Assembly: GCF_028389875.1 (NCBI RefSeq)
Contig: NC_084665.1
Location: forward strand, 93,477,435-93,541,434
Origin: Rhea pennata
Lineage: Eukaryota; Chordata; Aves; Rheiformes; Rheidae
Direction of reading: 5' to 3'
Length of the DNA: 64,000 bases
The notes below the pieces were generated by a model that saw nothing but the letters and a program-made list of their open reading frames with translations, did no database searches and had not been told where the DNA came from. Position numbers and translations under genes: made by a program. Within the stretch, counting starts at the first letter, position 1; each line of letters begins with the position of its first letter. Shown one piece after another: positions 53,501-64,000 of the stretch.

Positions 53501-56500
53501 AGGCTCTGCTTTTTCATTAGCAAGCCTTTTTTAACCCTCAGTTTGAATTTTATGTTTCAATGTGCAGTGAGAAATTGTTAATACAGCATCAAGAAATATA
53601 TGCCTGGACTAAAAATGTCATTTCAGACTGCAAAAAAATAGAAAAATGAAGTAGAAAATACCACCACACTAAGCATCCTAACAAGTGAGGAAAAGATCTT
53701 TGGAAAATCAGACTCAGTTCTGAGAAATATTAAGAACATTTTGACAAAATAGTACGTGCACAAGTATTGATGGGATCAAAGTAAATGACTTCCCAGTGTA
53801 GTAACACTAAAGCGTTACCTACAGTTCCCATTTTATTACACTCTGCCATTTATAGCAAACACATGAAGGTGATCCAAGTACCACATGGTCATGCAACTGC
53901 TTTGGTGCTGAAAAGGATAAGGGTAAGATTAAGAGTGAAGTCGTTGTGCATTCTGTAACATATTAAATCCTGACGCCAAAATGTAAACAGATGGAGAAGT
54001 TTAGAGGAGAAGAACTGAAAAAGCAAAAGAAGCAAGCGAATAAAGAATAACTTCTTGGAAGCATTTATTATTACTGTTTATTATTGCTCATTATTACTGT
54101 TTATTAGGAAATTAACACTTCACTGTCTGAGCTAAGAGCTTATTTAAAAAGTTTTAATTTGAAGAAAGGAAAAAAAGAACAAGAACACGGGGGGATTCTT
54201 GGGTTTTATTTTTCATTTCTAACACCAAAGTAAATCCTTCCCTGCAAATAAAGCATTTCTACTATCCCCTAGCACTGATGACTATAAGAAATGAGGCTAC
54301 AAATGATTCCTTAGCTGACGATAGGTGATATTATGATTCAAAATGGTAAAAGAAACAATAGCATAAGAAGATGCATCAAAACGCACATTAACTTCTTACA
54401 TAATCAGACGTTCTCTATTTGTCCTATTTTTCCTGCCCTTTATTGTACATGCTTGTTTGTTGAGGGGTGTTTGCAGAGCAGGTAAAGCAGTAGGACCTTG
54501 AGCCTCTTTGAAGTCATCACAAAACAAAGGAGCACAAAAAAGAAACCCAGTCTATAAATTTAAGGATACATTTTAGTTAATTCACTCAACCACAATACTT
54601 CTAGATGTGAAAGTACACATAGGGGGCAGATTAATTCTGATTATCCCATTGTACATTCTCATTTTAAAGATAATTGCCGGGATATTCTTGTATGTACACA
54701 TATCATGTCACACTCACTGCTTGCTACTTACAGTAATACAAATAAAATAGCAAGGGCAGCAGTGATGGAGAAATGTTTCCCAGACAGTAGAGTATTATAA
54801 AGTATGTTCAGATTCCAAGACTACTACTTTTTCAAATCCAAGTACATGTCTGAGTCCCTGAATGTTCATATGGATTAATTCTGAACAGGATGTTGACCAC
54901 CCACCTGGTACTTGTACACACAAATCCAGTGACTTTGGTCTGGCAATGGTCTCCATAAGTTCATTACTTCACTCAACTTAAGGTAAACCAAACTACCCAG
55001 ATGTAATTGCAAAGTTCAAGGACAGAGAATTATATCCAGGTTGACATCAGAGATAGAAAAAAACTGGTAACAGTGTCAATAGTGTGGCAGCTGACTGTAA
55101 TTAACTTTTAATTGGGATCGAGCAGCAAAAGTGTGCACTAATTACACGTCACAAAAGGAAAAACACATTATCCCATCTCATTTATGCAACAAGTAAAATG
55201 AATGTAAAATGTTGATCTTTGGGTTGACGTGACCATGCCCACATCAGAAAGCCGATACGCAGCCAGTACTATCTGACACCAAGCCTCAAGTAGGATGGCT
55301 TTCATTTCCTCTCTACTTCCGCCCTTGTGAGGCCAGTGGTTTAAAGTCAATTTTGCAATGAAACCAGAGACACTGAAGTTTTTTTTTAAAAAAAAAAAAA
55401 AAAAAAAAGATTTGAATTGAAGCACAAACGGTCTCCCTGAATTGTATTTTAGCATATGCTTTGTTATGTTTTAGAGGTCTGAGAGAAAGCACAGGGCAGC
55501 TTTCCCTAGCTAGCATCACCTATGACTGATCCCCTTTTCGGTTCACCTCTCACCAGTGATGTAATTTGAATTTCCTGATTAACTACACAACAGGCGTAGG
55601 GCAGAAAGAAAAACAGGCCATGTATTTCTGCCTAAATTCATTGACAAAGTTCTTTACACCTTCACCCCTCTCTTCCATTTACTATGGCTAATTCTGTCAG
55701 TCTGAATGAACAGGATTTTCACATGAAAATGAAAATGAAAACAAGGGCTAAAGGGTATTTTGGTCAGTACTGTCCTACAAGGTATAATTAGAAATACAAA
55801 TCAGGATTTAAATGACTACTCTGCAGCAACAGAAATTGCATCTGTACCTCACAACATCAGACATGGTAGGTGCAGCAGGTGGTCAAGAGGACCACATACT
55901 GCAGGGCAGCACAGGACTCATCAAGAATACAGAGTAAACACTGGACTCACTGCAAGACGATGAGGCACAAGAGCATTAGCCTTTTTAGGTGCCAAGCGAA
56001 TGAGTCTGTGTGAAAAAAACTAGCAGAGAAAGCAGGAGGGATTGCAGGTGAGCAGTCATGGTGGTATGGATGAAGTAATTGGGCAGGATGGGAAAGGAGA
56101 GGATGACTGAGAAGCAGAGCTGATGAGATCGAGACTGAAGCAGACTGAGGGAGATTCCAGAGGTTGTATACAAGAGGAGGAAAACCCACAGGACTGTGAA
56201 GGTGGTTGAAACACCCCATGAAAATACACGGTAGAGCCTATTTCTCAATGATTTTGTGAACTACACAGGTGCTAGCTGTTAAATGCTCATCTCTTAGATG
56301 CTGATGAACAGGAATTGTTTTCATCTGACACATAAACCAAACTGTATTAAAAAGATGACTCAGGACTGTTCCTGAAGGTTTAGGTCACAGTTCATAATCA
56401 TGACTTCTTTACAGAAAATCAGTTGATTAGCGGGCTTGGCAAAGAAATGGGGTGATAGACACAACTTGCAGAGTTGATATCTGAGCTTTCAAACTATACA

Positions 56501-57157
56501 TAGATTCAGATTATATGAAGCAACATCTAATCAAGGTACTATAGATTGAACGGGATGCCTGGAAACCCCTGTGTAGCTTTCCCATTGACCAGACATGGGA
56601 ATTTTGAGAGTGGGACATCTTTGTTCTCGCTGTGAGCAGATAAGGACTTATTCCCTTCAATATTCCTTCTTCAAACAGTTAACGAAAATCAGCTGTCATC
56701 TGACTTGCACATCCTCCATTCCTAGCTGCTGCGAATGGACCATAAGCATATTATGGAGACAGGGAGCTGTACCTTACCCTGGACTTGTATAAGGAAGATT
56801 GTTTCAAGCTGTTGCTTCTGTGTTTTTCAGAATGATTGACAGTCTCTGTGTGATTATCAGTCTCATTCAATAAAGCTAAAACCTCAGAGGATCTAATCAC
56901 AACAGAAAATATCTAATGAGCGAGCAATTGAGCCAATGACAACAGGCACTAACCTTTCCCATCCCTTTAGGCAGATGTCGCTCTGCTAAACAGGCTAAAG
57001 TCTTTTATCACTGTGAAATTTCTTATGCTGCAGAGGAGTTCTGGAAGAGATGAGTCACCAAGAAAGAGAAGGTCCTCAGAGAGGTTCTGAATAATAAAAC
57101 TGTATCTAGACAGCAATTACACTTTAGGCTATTAAATTTGAGTAAAGATAAACATAA
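50580..57157. other. Intergenic sequence, no gene recognised
   Basis: About 6.6 kb. It contains a TTATTACTG tandem stretch (about 54063-54108) and a T9A21 tract (55379-55408). Short plus-strand open frames at 51.2-53.1 kb show no conserved domain. Confidence 0.55.
55379..55408. repeat. T9A21 homopolymer junction
   Basis: Nine T followed by 21 A. Minus-strand frames read through it give poly-Phe and poly-Lys and are artefacts. Confidence 0.9.
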
Positions 57158-57290
57158 CATGCAGATAGTGAAACTGAGGCTCAGAAAGGCCACATGATTT
57201 TTCAAACAACCCAGCAGTAGATTTGAGATTCAAAGACCTTTTTCCTGATTCCTCACCTTGTGCCCTGCCAGCCAGGGGTCTTTGGAGTCC
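57158..57290 (+). mobile_element. MIR-like SINE fragment
   Basis: 'agtgaaactgaggctcagaaaggccacatgattt', then 'cagcagtagatttgagattcaaagac', follows the MIR order (gaaactgaggctcagagaggttaagtgact ... agtggcagagccaggattcgaac) at moderate divergence. Both ends are vague. Ancient MIR copies are shared across amniotes. Confidence 0.65.
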
Positions 57291-57587
57291 CAGGATGAGC
57301 TTGGAGTCTGTCCATATTCTTCTTTTTTCACTTTGTAGGACAGATCTCTTTTACTGAAGTTTTTTGTATTTGATAACCTGTTCCTGTGTTCATAAGCCTG
57401 AAGCAGCTCAGCCTCTGAAATACAAACAGAAATACTTTTTGCCCTACCTTCTTTGAGTGACAAAGTTAAGTATCACCATATTGGGACAAAGCCAGGTCAA
57501 CTAAAGGGTAATAGATCCCCAGATTTGTTGAACCTCAGTTGTTTTCATTAACCATGCAATAGCAATGGCCTCAATAAATGTGTCTGT

Positions 57588-57660
57588 GAGATATTACTGA
57601 GAGGTTCAGCTTGAAGTCAGCACATGTGATTTGCAAATCAAGCAACTGCAGTGAGGTGAC
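57588..57660 (+). repeat. Unclassified dispersed repeat, copy 1
   Basis: 'gagatattactga', then 'cagcttgaagtcagcaca', then 'atttgcaaatc' recur in the same order and orientation 2.5 kb to the right (60101-60170), with roughly four-fifths of aligned bases equal by eye. I do not recognise the family. Confidence 0.55.
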
Positions 57661-59214
57661 CTTCTCTTTTAAGAAACTCTATTTGCCTCAGCGAATACAG
57701 TCACTCTCAAATCTAGACTTCCCGCTAACTTCAGGTAATGTTACGGAGGATAAAAAGAGAGATCACTTTGGACACAAACCAGCCACCAAACAAAATGTGA
57801 CTATTAGCCACGTTGTGGCAGAAGATGTCAGAGAATGAGATTAGAGGAGTGTGCAAAGGGAGAAGAAAGGATGGGAAGCAGGTATGTGAGGGAGAAAGGA
57901 AGAAAGAAAATGTTTCAGTGCCTCAATGGGCAAGGCTTGGCCCACTGAATTACGATGTGCAGGAGCTGCGAGCCCTGCTCACTGCCAGTGCCAGGACACA
58001 GCAGTTAAGTTGGGTCTTCAGGTCCAGTAGCTAGCAGCTACTCCATTCTCAGATAAGTATATCCCATGATTTCCATAGATCTCAAAGCAAAGTTTACGTC
58101 TCAGACTAGCTTACAGCCAAAACAGTCTCTGTTTTCTCTCTATTTGGGTCTATTCATCCACAAGGCTCATCATCCTGTGAAGTTACTGAAAGGGCATAGG
58201 ATACATACTGTAGGAGAGGGTCTTGTGTCTTAGGGCAGACTGCATGTGATCTGGAGGAAGGTACAGCAAGTCAGAAATAGGTGTTCTCCTCAAATGGTGA
58301 ATTTTTAAAAACAAAATAATTGCTATTTCTAAAAGATTCCTCTTAAATATAATGAGAAGTCGATGTTGTTAGGAAGAACTCCACTATCAATACTATGGTG
58401 CCCTCAAGTGGATGCAGAATAGTCAAAAATTTGCTCTAATCCTTATCTGTCTTTCTTGTTACTATAATACATGGTTTACAACCTGAGATTGTAAACACAG
58501 TTCATAATGCCTGCCTTAAGAGTCCTTTGCAATGCCAGAGGAATAAGTGCAAGAGTTCCACATCAAAAGTCTCTAAATTACATATATAGGACTAGTAGAG
58601 CCATGTTTGGAAACTGTACAGAAAATAACATTTATTTCAACATTTCTTTTTTTGCTGCTTGGATTTTCCTTCCCCTCCACCTGGCTGCACTCCAGTGTTA
58701 GAATTTGCTGTGGTATTAAAGCTTTTTCAAGAAACTGATTTAGCAAAAAAAGCTGCCTTGGTTACAGCATTACCTTTCCAAGAGGAAGCAGGAAAATCAA
58801 GGGGCTTTTGGGCCCACGTACAGAGCAAATACCAAACTTGATTCCCTCTCCAGATGCAGTATCGTTTTCCTTCCTCTGAAAGTTACCAGTTGATGCCAAA
58901 TTGCCTGACATCTGCCCTTAAGGATGGGCCGTCCAGTCACCTCATGGCACCAGCAACTGTGAAATACTTTATTTGGTCTGCCACCAAAAGACCTCTCAGT
59001 CGCTGCTCCAGCATACAGCGCTAGCAAATGCTTCTCCGTCCTCCCCGACGCCCTGCAGGAGTCGGTCTTCTCCTGCTCACCAAACCTGGGAAACAACCAG
59101 GGAGCTGCTGAGACAGAGTCACCACCCAAAGTCACAGAGGTGCCAGGACTGATGACAAGCTCCCATCCCATTCTTCCAGACCTCAGGAGATGGGGAACTG
59201 TAAATCTGATGAGT

Positions 59215-59545
59215 CGCACTGTTGCCACTTCCAGGTTATTGATAGAGATATTAAACAGGACAGGTCCCAACACAGACCCTTTGGTACTCCACTTGTCACC
59301 GGCCTCCAGGTAAAGTACAGCCATTTAACCACTACCGTCTGAGCCTGATCATCCAGTGTTTTGCCCATCTTGCTGTCCGTCCGTCCAGTCCATAATATCC
59401 TAACTTGACTACAAGAGCATTGTGGGAGACAGTGTCAAAAAACCTTGTGAACACTAAGATAAGTGACATCCACCGCTCTCCCCTCATCTCCAAATCCAGT
59501 CATTTCATCATAGCAGGCAATCAGGTTGGTGAGGCATGATTTATC
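59215..59545 (-). mobile_element. Old CR1-type LINE fragment (reverse transcriptase region)
   Basis: In minus orientation this matches the RT region of CR1: 'ggttattgatagagatattaaacaggacaggtcccaac', a 'gtgtcaaa..ccttgtgaa' block and 'ctctcccctcatctccaaatccagtca', which correspond in order to 23.57-23.87 kb of the long CR1 copy. It is far more diverged and probably belongs to a different, older subfamily. It has no 3' tail and no open frame of note. Confidence 0.75.
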
Positions 59546-60100
59546 TTCTGAACAGCTTTGGAAAGTACTAGCAAAGTAAGACTAGAGCTATTACAGACAA
59601 AGCTGTAAATTGTATTTATTACTAACTGCATACCTAGGTATATAGGGAAATCATGGTAAATTTGAATCAGTCAAAGACATGTCTGTTTTAGCAGACAAGG
59701 AAGAAATACGATTATTCCTTAAAAATGGTAAACTAAGAATACAGAACTTGGTACCTAGTTTAGCTTTTCAAATTAGCTACTTTAGAGCATTCTGGTACTT
59801 ACCTTAAAGATTTTGGGAAGCTGAAGGAGTTAAAGAGAAATCTTGATTCCAATAAATGTGAAGCCTTGAAGGATTGCATGGGCACTGAACTTCTAAAATA
59901 TCAGAACATAGTTGAACCCAGAGCCTAGTAGTAAAAGGACCAGGCACCTACAAACACCAGGAGCTGCTGTGTGAATGGAAATAGGAAGTATGGTCTCAGT
60001 GTATAGCCATAACAAGTTTTAGACTTATTTACGGAAGACCAGTGTTGTCTGACTAGTCAAAAAACCCTTCGTTATAAATGATCTTAAGAATAATGCCTTT

Positions 60101-60170
60101 GAGATATTACTGGGATGCTCTGCTTGAAGTCAGCACACACAATTTGCAAATCCAGTGACAACCCTGGAGA
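60101..60170 (+). repeat. Unclassified dispersed repeat, copy 2
   Basis: Second copy of the element at 57588-57660. Similarity seems to begin slightly before 'gagatattactg' ('aat..tg' words) and fades after 'aatttgcaaatccag'. Confidence 0.55.
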
Positions 60171-62132
60171 TATTTGATGGATGCAGAAGTTCCTTCAAGA
60201 GCAGTAATCAGAAGTGAGCTAAAATATAGCGTAGAATCAGTTGTTGTGTAAGTAAGGTATCACACAGCTCAGACAACAACTGTAAGAGCTTTAACTTGAA
60301 ACAAGACCTTACAGAAAAAAAAAATAAAGCTATCAGTAGAAAGGGTCAAGAACAACCTGTTATCAGTACATAGGAGAGCTGTCAGTACAGGTGGAGCTCT
60401 GTCTAAGGGCACGTGGATTATGACTACATATAAGTCTAGTATATATGAAAAACTGCAGGTATGCATATGTGCATTCATATGTATACACACACGTATTTTT
60501 TGAATCCTTAAATAACTTTGTGTAGAATGAATATAAAGAGATCGATATCTAAAAGAAGGTTAGAAGACCTATTTTGTATAGGCTTGAAGGGAAAAAGTGG
60601 CTTGAATAAATTGTCAAGACTTGCCAATATATGACAAAAATACAGGTCAAGCCAAAGAAGAGAATGGACTGGTGACTCAGCTTATGCTAATTCCTACAGC
60701 AAAACCAGTATCAGTTTCTGCTGACTTGATGATAATTTGTTGCTCTAGAACATCAGTGATGAAAACAGTCATCAGATACTATCTCAGGGTATGTATTAAG
60801 AGAAAAGCGGCCCATACACTGAACTACTTTGTTCTGACTGTGAAACTAGGACATTAATAACCACAGATGTAGCAAATGTATTCTGGATGCAGCTGGTTAG
60901 CCTGAAGCCCAGCCTCTACTTAACAGATCTGACTTGGACATAGTCACAGTTCAGATTAAAAGTTATAAGTCCTTAATACAAAGACAACCAGGAAGCAACT
61001 AGTTGAAAAGCAACCCACCTGAAACAAAAGAACACATTAAAAATCAAAGCAAGCAGTTGAGTCTGGAGTGCAGGGCCTTCAGGACCTGTCCTGACCCCAG
61101 CTAAGAGGATCTATCTTTCTGAGGGCAGATCTGTCACCATGCCATATTGGCACCCTGAAGAGGGGGCTGATTTATGGTCTTTCCTCAGACCAAACTCCTC
61201 AGGCTCCTGGTTCCTCTCTGATCAGTAGGATGACATCCAAATCCACACTGGGCACCAGTGCTATGTCTGAGAACGGCATGTCTGCACATGTGCTGGAGAA
61301 CATATATTGCTCCAGATAGAAAGAAATCAAAGTGAAATTGATGCTAATAAAGAACTGCAAATATAAATCAAAATATTTGTTCCAAAATCATTTTAGAGAA
61401 AGATGGCAAGTGTGGTCGTCTTAACCTTGTCTGGTAGCTCACTACAGACCATCAGGGCAAATCTGAACACAGCTTGTAAAACACTGATGGAGACCAAATA
61501 TTACCAGCTGCTGTATCATTATGGGAGACTAGCTTCCTAGATAAAAATAGGAGAAAAATTGTTCAAGTGACATCTTAAAAGTGGCATTTCTTTTTACCAT
61601 GTAGCCTCTGAACCTTCCAAGTGCAGACACCGATTTGGGCTCAGTTTTGCTAAGTAACAAGGGTATCCAGAAATGTTATTTCTAAGAGATGACTCTCAGG
61701 TGATCTGCATAGAATTGATTAGCCTTATCTCAAAAATATGTCTGGACTTTAGCAAAAAACAGTATGCATACTTTATTATCATTAGGTAAAGTGATAGAAA
61801 ATATAGCTTGGCTTAACTGTAAATTGGACAAAATAGTTTATTTTCTCCTGATGGTCTGGATTGCATGATCCTTGAAGATACAGCTTTTGGCACAATATAT
61901 TACTGGTTAAAGTGGGAAAAGGGAGGGCAGCTACATGAACCACTAAGAGAAATGACAACATGCAGTGCTGAAACAAGTGGTAGGCTGAAAAGACACTTAC
62001 TGGACCTCCTCCTGAGATGACTGTCATAGTTAATATTTTTATTACAGAAATATTTAGTGAAATTTACTGCTACCTATTTTACATCATCCTCAGTTCTAAA
62101 GCAATAATTTAGTGCAATCACCACTATCGTAA

Positions 62133-62135
<3 letters not shown>
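60171..62135. other. Intergenic sequence, no gene recognised
   Basis: About 2 kb without a recognisable exon or repeat. I looked for the 3' end of a retrocopy upstream of the long A tract at 62136 and found none. Confidence 0.55.
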
Positions 62136-62186
<51 letters not shown>

Positions 62187-62203
62187 CCCCCCCCCAAAAA
62201 AAA
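62136..62203 (+). repeat. A48 / C10 / A8 homopolymer tract
   Basis: A run of 48 A is followed by CT, 10 C and 8 A. The run length may be affected by sequencing or assembly. Confidence 0.85.
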
Positions 62204-62579
62204 CACAAAAAACCCACAAAGCATCCTACAGATTGTGCAGAAATGTATTTACGGGAACAACAGAACAGCATTATCTCCACCTAAAAGGCACCTGGTGAGT
62301 CCTACCATACAGTCCCATTCTCAACTCATCTTTTCTGAGCATAGCTAACCATAACACATGAAGGAGCAGGTACTGGTTACCAGGCAGGTCAGAAAAATGC
62401 TCTGCAAAAGAGCCTGACTCATTTGGCCAAGGAGGCAGGCAGAGAAGATCCACTTGCATTCTGCGATGGCATCAGAGGGGAGGTGCTCCAGGAGAATACT
62501 GTTATTTAAGCCAGAAGCATGCACTGCCAGAAGAAGTTATGATCCAAAAAAAAGGTAGGAAAAATGGTGCGTGTGTGGA

Positions 62580-62592
62580 GGGGGGGGGGGGG
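62580..62592. repeat. G13 homopolymer
   Basis: Thirteen G following a GTGTGTGG stretch. Simple repeat. Confidence 0.9.
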
Positions 62593-64000
62593 TAAACTGG
62601 AAAGTTTCTCACCCATAGGATGAGGCTCTGGCCAGCTTACAAGGTAGAACAAATGGCACACAGCATTTTACTGGATTTTTTTTTCTTTATTTATACCACT
62701 GACTGCAGTATAGTTTTGCTATAAAAGCATATGGATCTGGGAGACCCTTCAAATCTTTTGTTAATATCTTCTTTCATGTCCAGCCTTTGCTGTAGGGGAA
62801 AGAAATTCTTCATTATTAAATTATGATGTTCTAAGAGAGGTGCAAGATGGAAGTCAATTTACATGTGTTGCACCTTATCTCAACACAAGCTTAAGCTATT
62901 ACCATAATTGCAAAATTAAGAGAAAGACATGATATTTTGGTTAAGCAGATAGAGCAAGATTCCACTTGTAATGACTCCTGTTTACTGTAAGCGTATAAGA
63001 TGAGTAAGCTGTTACAGAAAATGTGCTTGGACTCCCCACAAGTCACCCATCCATTAGCAAGGTTTAACACATTACACAAGCAGCTTTTATGTACGTCCTT
63101 TCTGAGGAAAAACACAAGTTTCTAGACAGAGTCAAAAGCAGGATGTCCAGTTTTCAAAGCTTATTTTTTCACTAGTTTTTATGATCCAGAACCTCCCTGA
63201 ATTCAAAAATACCCTGATATACCAGGGTGATATCAGAGTGATTGAAGGGAGAAAGGAATATGTAATACCCCAGCATAACAACAGACCCACAAAGGAGACA
63301 GCAAACACTACAAGGCTCCGTAATTCTCAGTGGGGTGGGGAATTTAGTTGGGGGAAAAGACTTAGCTCCAGGACATGGAGGCTGTATGCTAGGAATACAT
63401 AGCATATTATATGAATCCTAGCAAGCATCTAGCAAAAGTGAAACTCAAGAGAACTTTAAAGGAACACCCTGAAGTCACTGAACTGGCATTTTCCATCACT
63501 GAAACGTTTCCAGTTATAACTTCAACACGGAGAATCAATACACGCATACAGCAAAATGTGAGGCAACATGCTGCAGGAAGGCTGAGCACACAAGGAACTA
63601 TGCAAAGGAAGGCTTAGTTAAACAAGTTTTGCAGGACTGGTTAGTATACCTGCCCATGCAGAGAAAAAAAAAATGCAAAACCCCCCAAAAGATCAGAAAT
63701 TTAGCTGTGCCAGCCTGGTTTTTGGAACACAGCCACCTATACTAAACCTAAGCTCTGGCAGAAATTGCTGTGGTAGCTTTGGACATTATTGGCAGGGTAT
63801 GTGCAAAACATTATGCCAGCTACCTCAGTAAGTGGTTACCAGCCAAGCTGAGAGAGTTTTAGTGTATCTGCAAGACCTAAGTGAACTTTTGTCTGCCAGA
63901 GCAAAACTATAAGCAGCAAACCAGAACTTTGGTCTTACCACAAAGTGCTGTAGTTGATTACTCTGCTACTGAATTTCCTGGAGGCTTTCTCCCATCTCAC
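62593..64000. other. Intergenic sequence to the right edge, no gene recognised
   Basis: AT-rich sequence with short open frames on both strands around 63.2-63.6 kb but no recognisable protein, splice pattern or repeat. The C-terminal exons of TTK, the neighbour expected from human gene order, were looked for on the minus strand and not seen. Confidence 0.5.

Noticed and set aside
62074..62280. Minus-strand frame with a long poly-Phe run
   Set aside because: It is read through the A48 tract and has no independent support.
41000..64000. TTK 3' exons (expected neighbour of BCKDHB)
   Set aside because: No minus-strand stretch resembles the TTK kinase domain or C-terminus; the gene probably begins beyond the right edge.

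Overview
The window looks like bird nuclear DNA. The main evidence is a set of CR1 LINE copies in both orientations, several ending in the avian CR1 tail (ATTCTATG units), plus a tRNA-Ile-derived SINE with a CR1 tail at about 50.3 kb, a structure I know from zebra finch and other passerines. Background base composition is AT-rich apart from one CpG island at 16.2-17.1 kb. Only one intact protein gene is recognisable.

Region 1-16.7 kb (minus strand): the 5' part of BCKDHB, the E1-beta subunit of mitochondrial branched-chain alpha-keto acid dehydrogenase. Exons 1, 2 and 3 are present with canonical splice sites and matching phases. They encode the first 99 codons plus one base. I found no later exon down to position 1, so intron 3 runs off the left edge. 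The promoter is a CpG island with an NRF1-like site and a CCAAT box, and its organisation would allow divergent transcription.

Region 17-36 kb: intergenic. It holds a 2.7 kb degenerate CR1 with endonuclease and reverse transcriptase remnants (22.7-25.4 kb), smaller CR1 pieces, and a weak plus-strand terminal-exon candidate at 28.74 kb with a downstream polyadenylation signal.

Region 36.5-41.0 kb (minus strand): the main find. A broken two-exon gene of the NR0B orphan nuclear receptor family (SHP/DAX-1) lies here. Its single intron sits at the position I count for DAX-1 and SHP. The ligand-binding-domain-like sequence can be followed almost end to end but carries at least four in-frame stops and about two frameshifts. 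Because the intron is kept it is not a retrocopy. It is SHP-like in length but has several DAX-1-like residues, so it may be the relic of an additional NR0B locus beside BCKDHB.

Region 41-64 kb: intergenic, repeat-bearing. A second CR1 (43.45-44.29 kb) is a near-identical inverted copy of one at 31.99-32.70 kb, and the two flank the NR0B relic. An endogenous retrovirus LTR (49.55-50.58 kb), marked by a polypurine tract, TGTCA...TGACA ends and a TATA box, is interrupted by the tRNA-Ile/CR1 SINE. A MIR-like SINE, an old CR1 fragment, an unclassified 60-70 bp dispersed repeat and several homopolymer tracts complete the region. From human gene order TTK would be expected to the right of BCKDHB, but I recognised no TTK exon before 64 kb.
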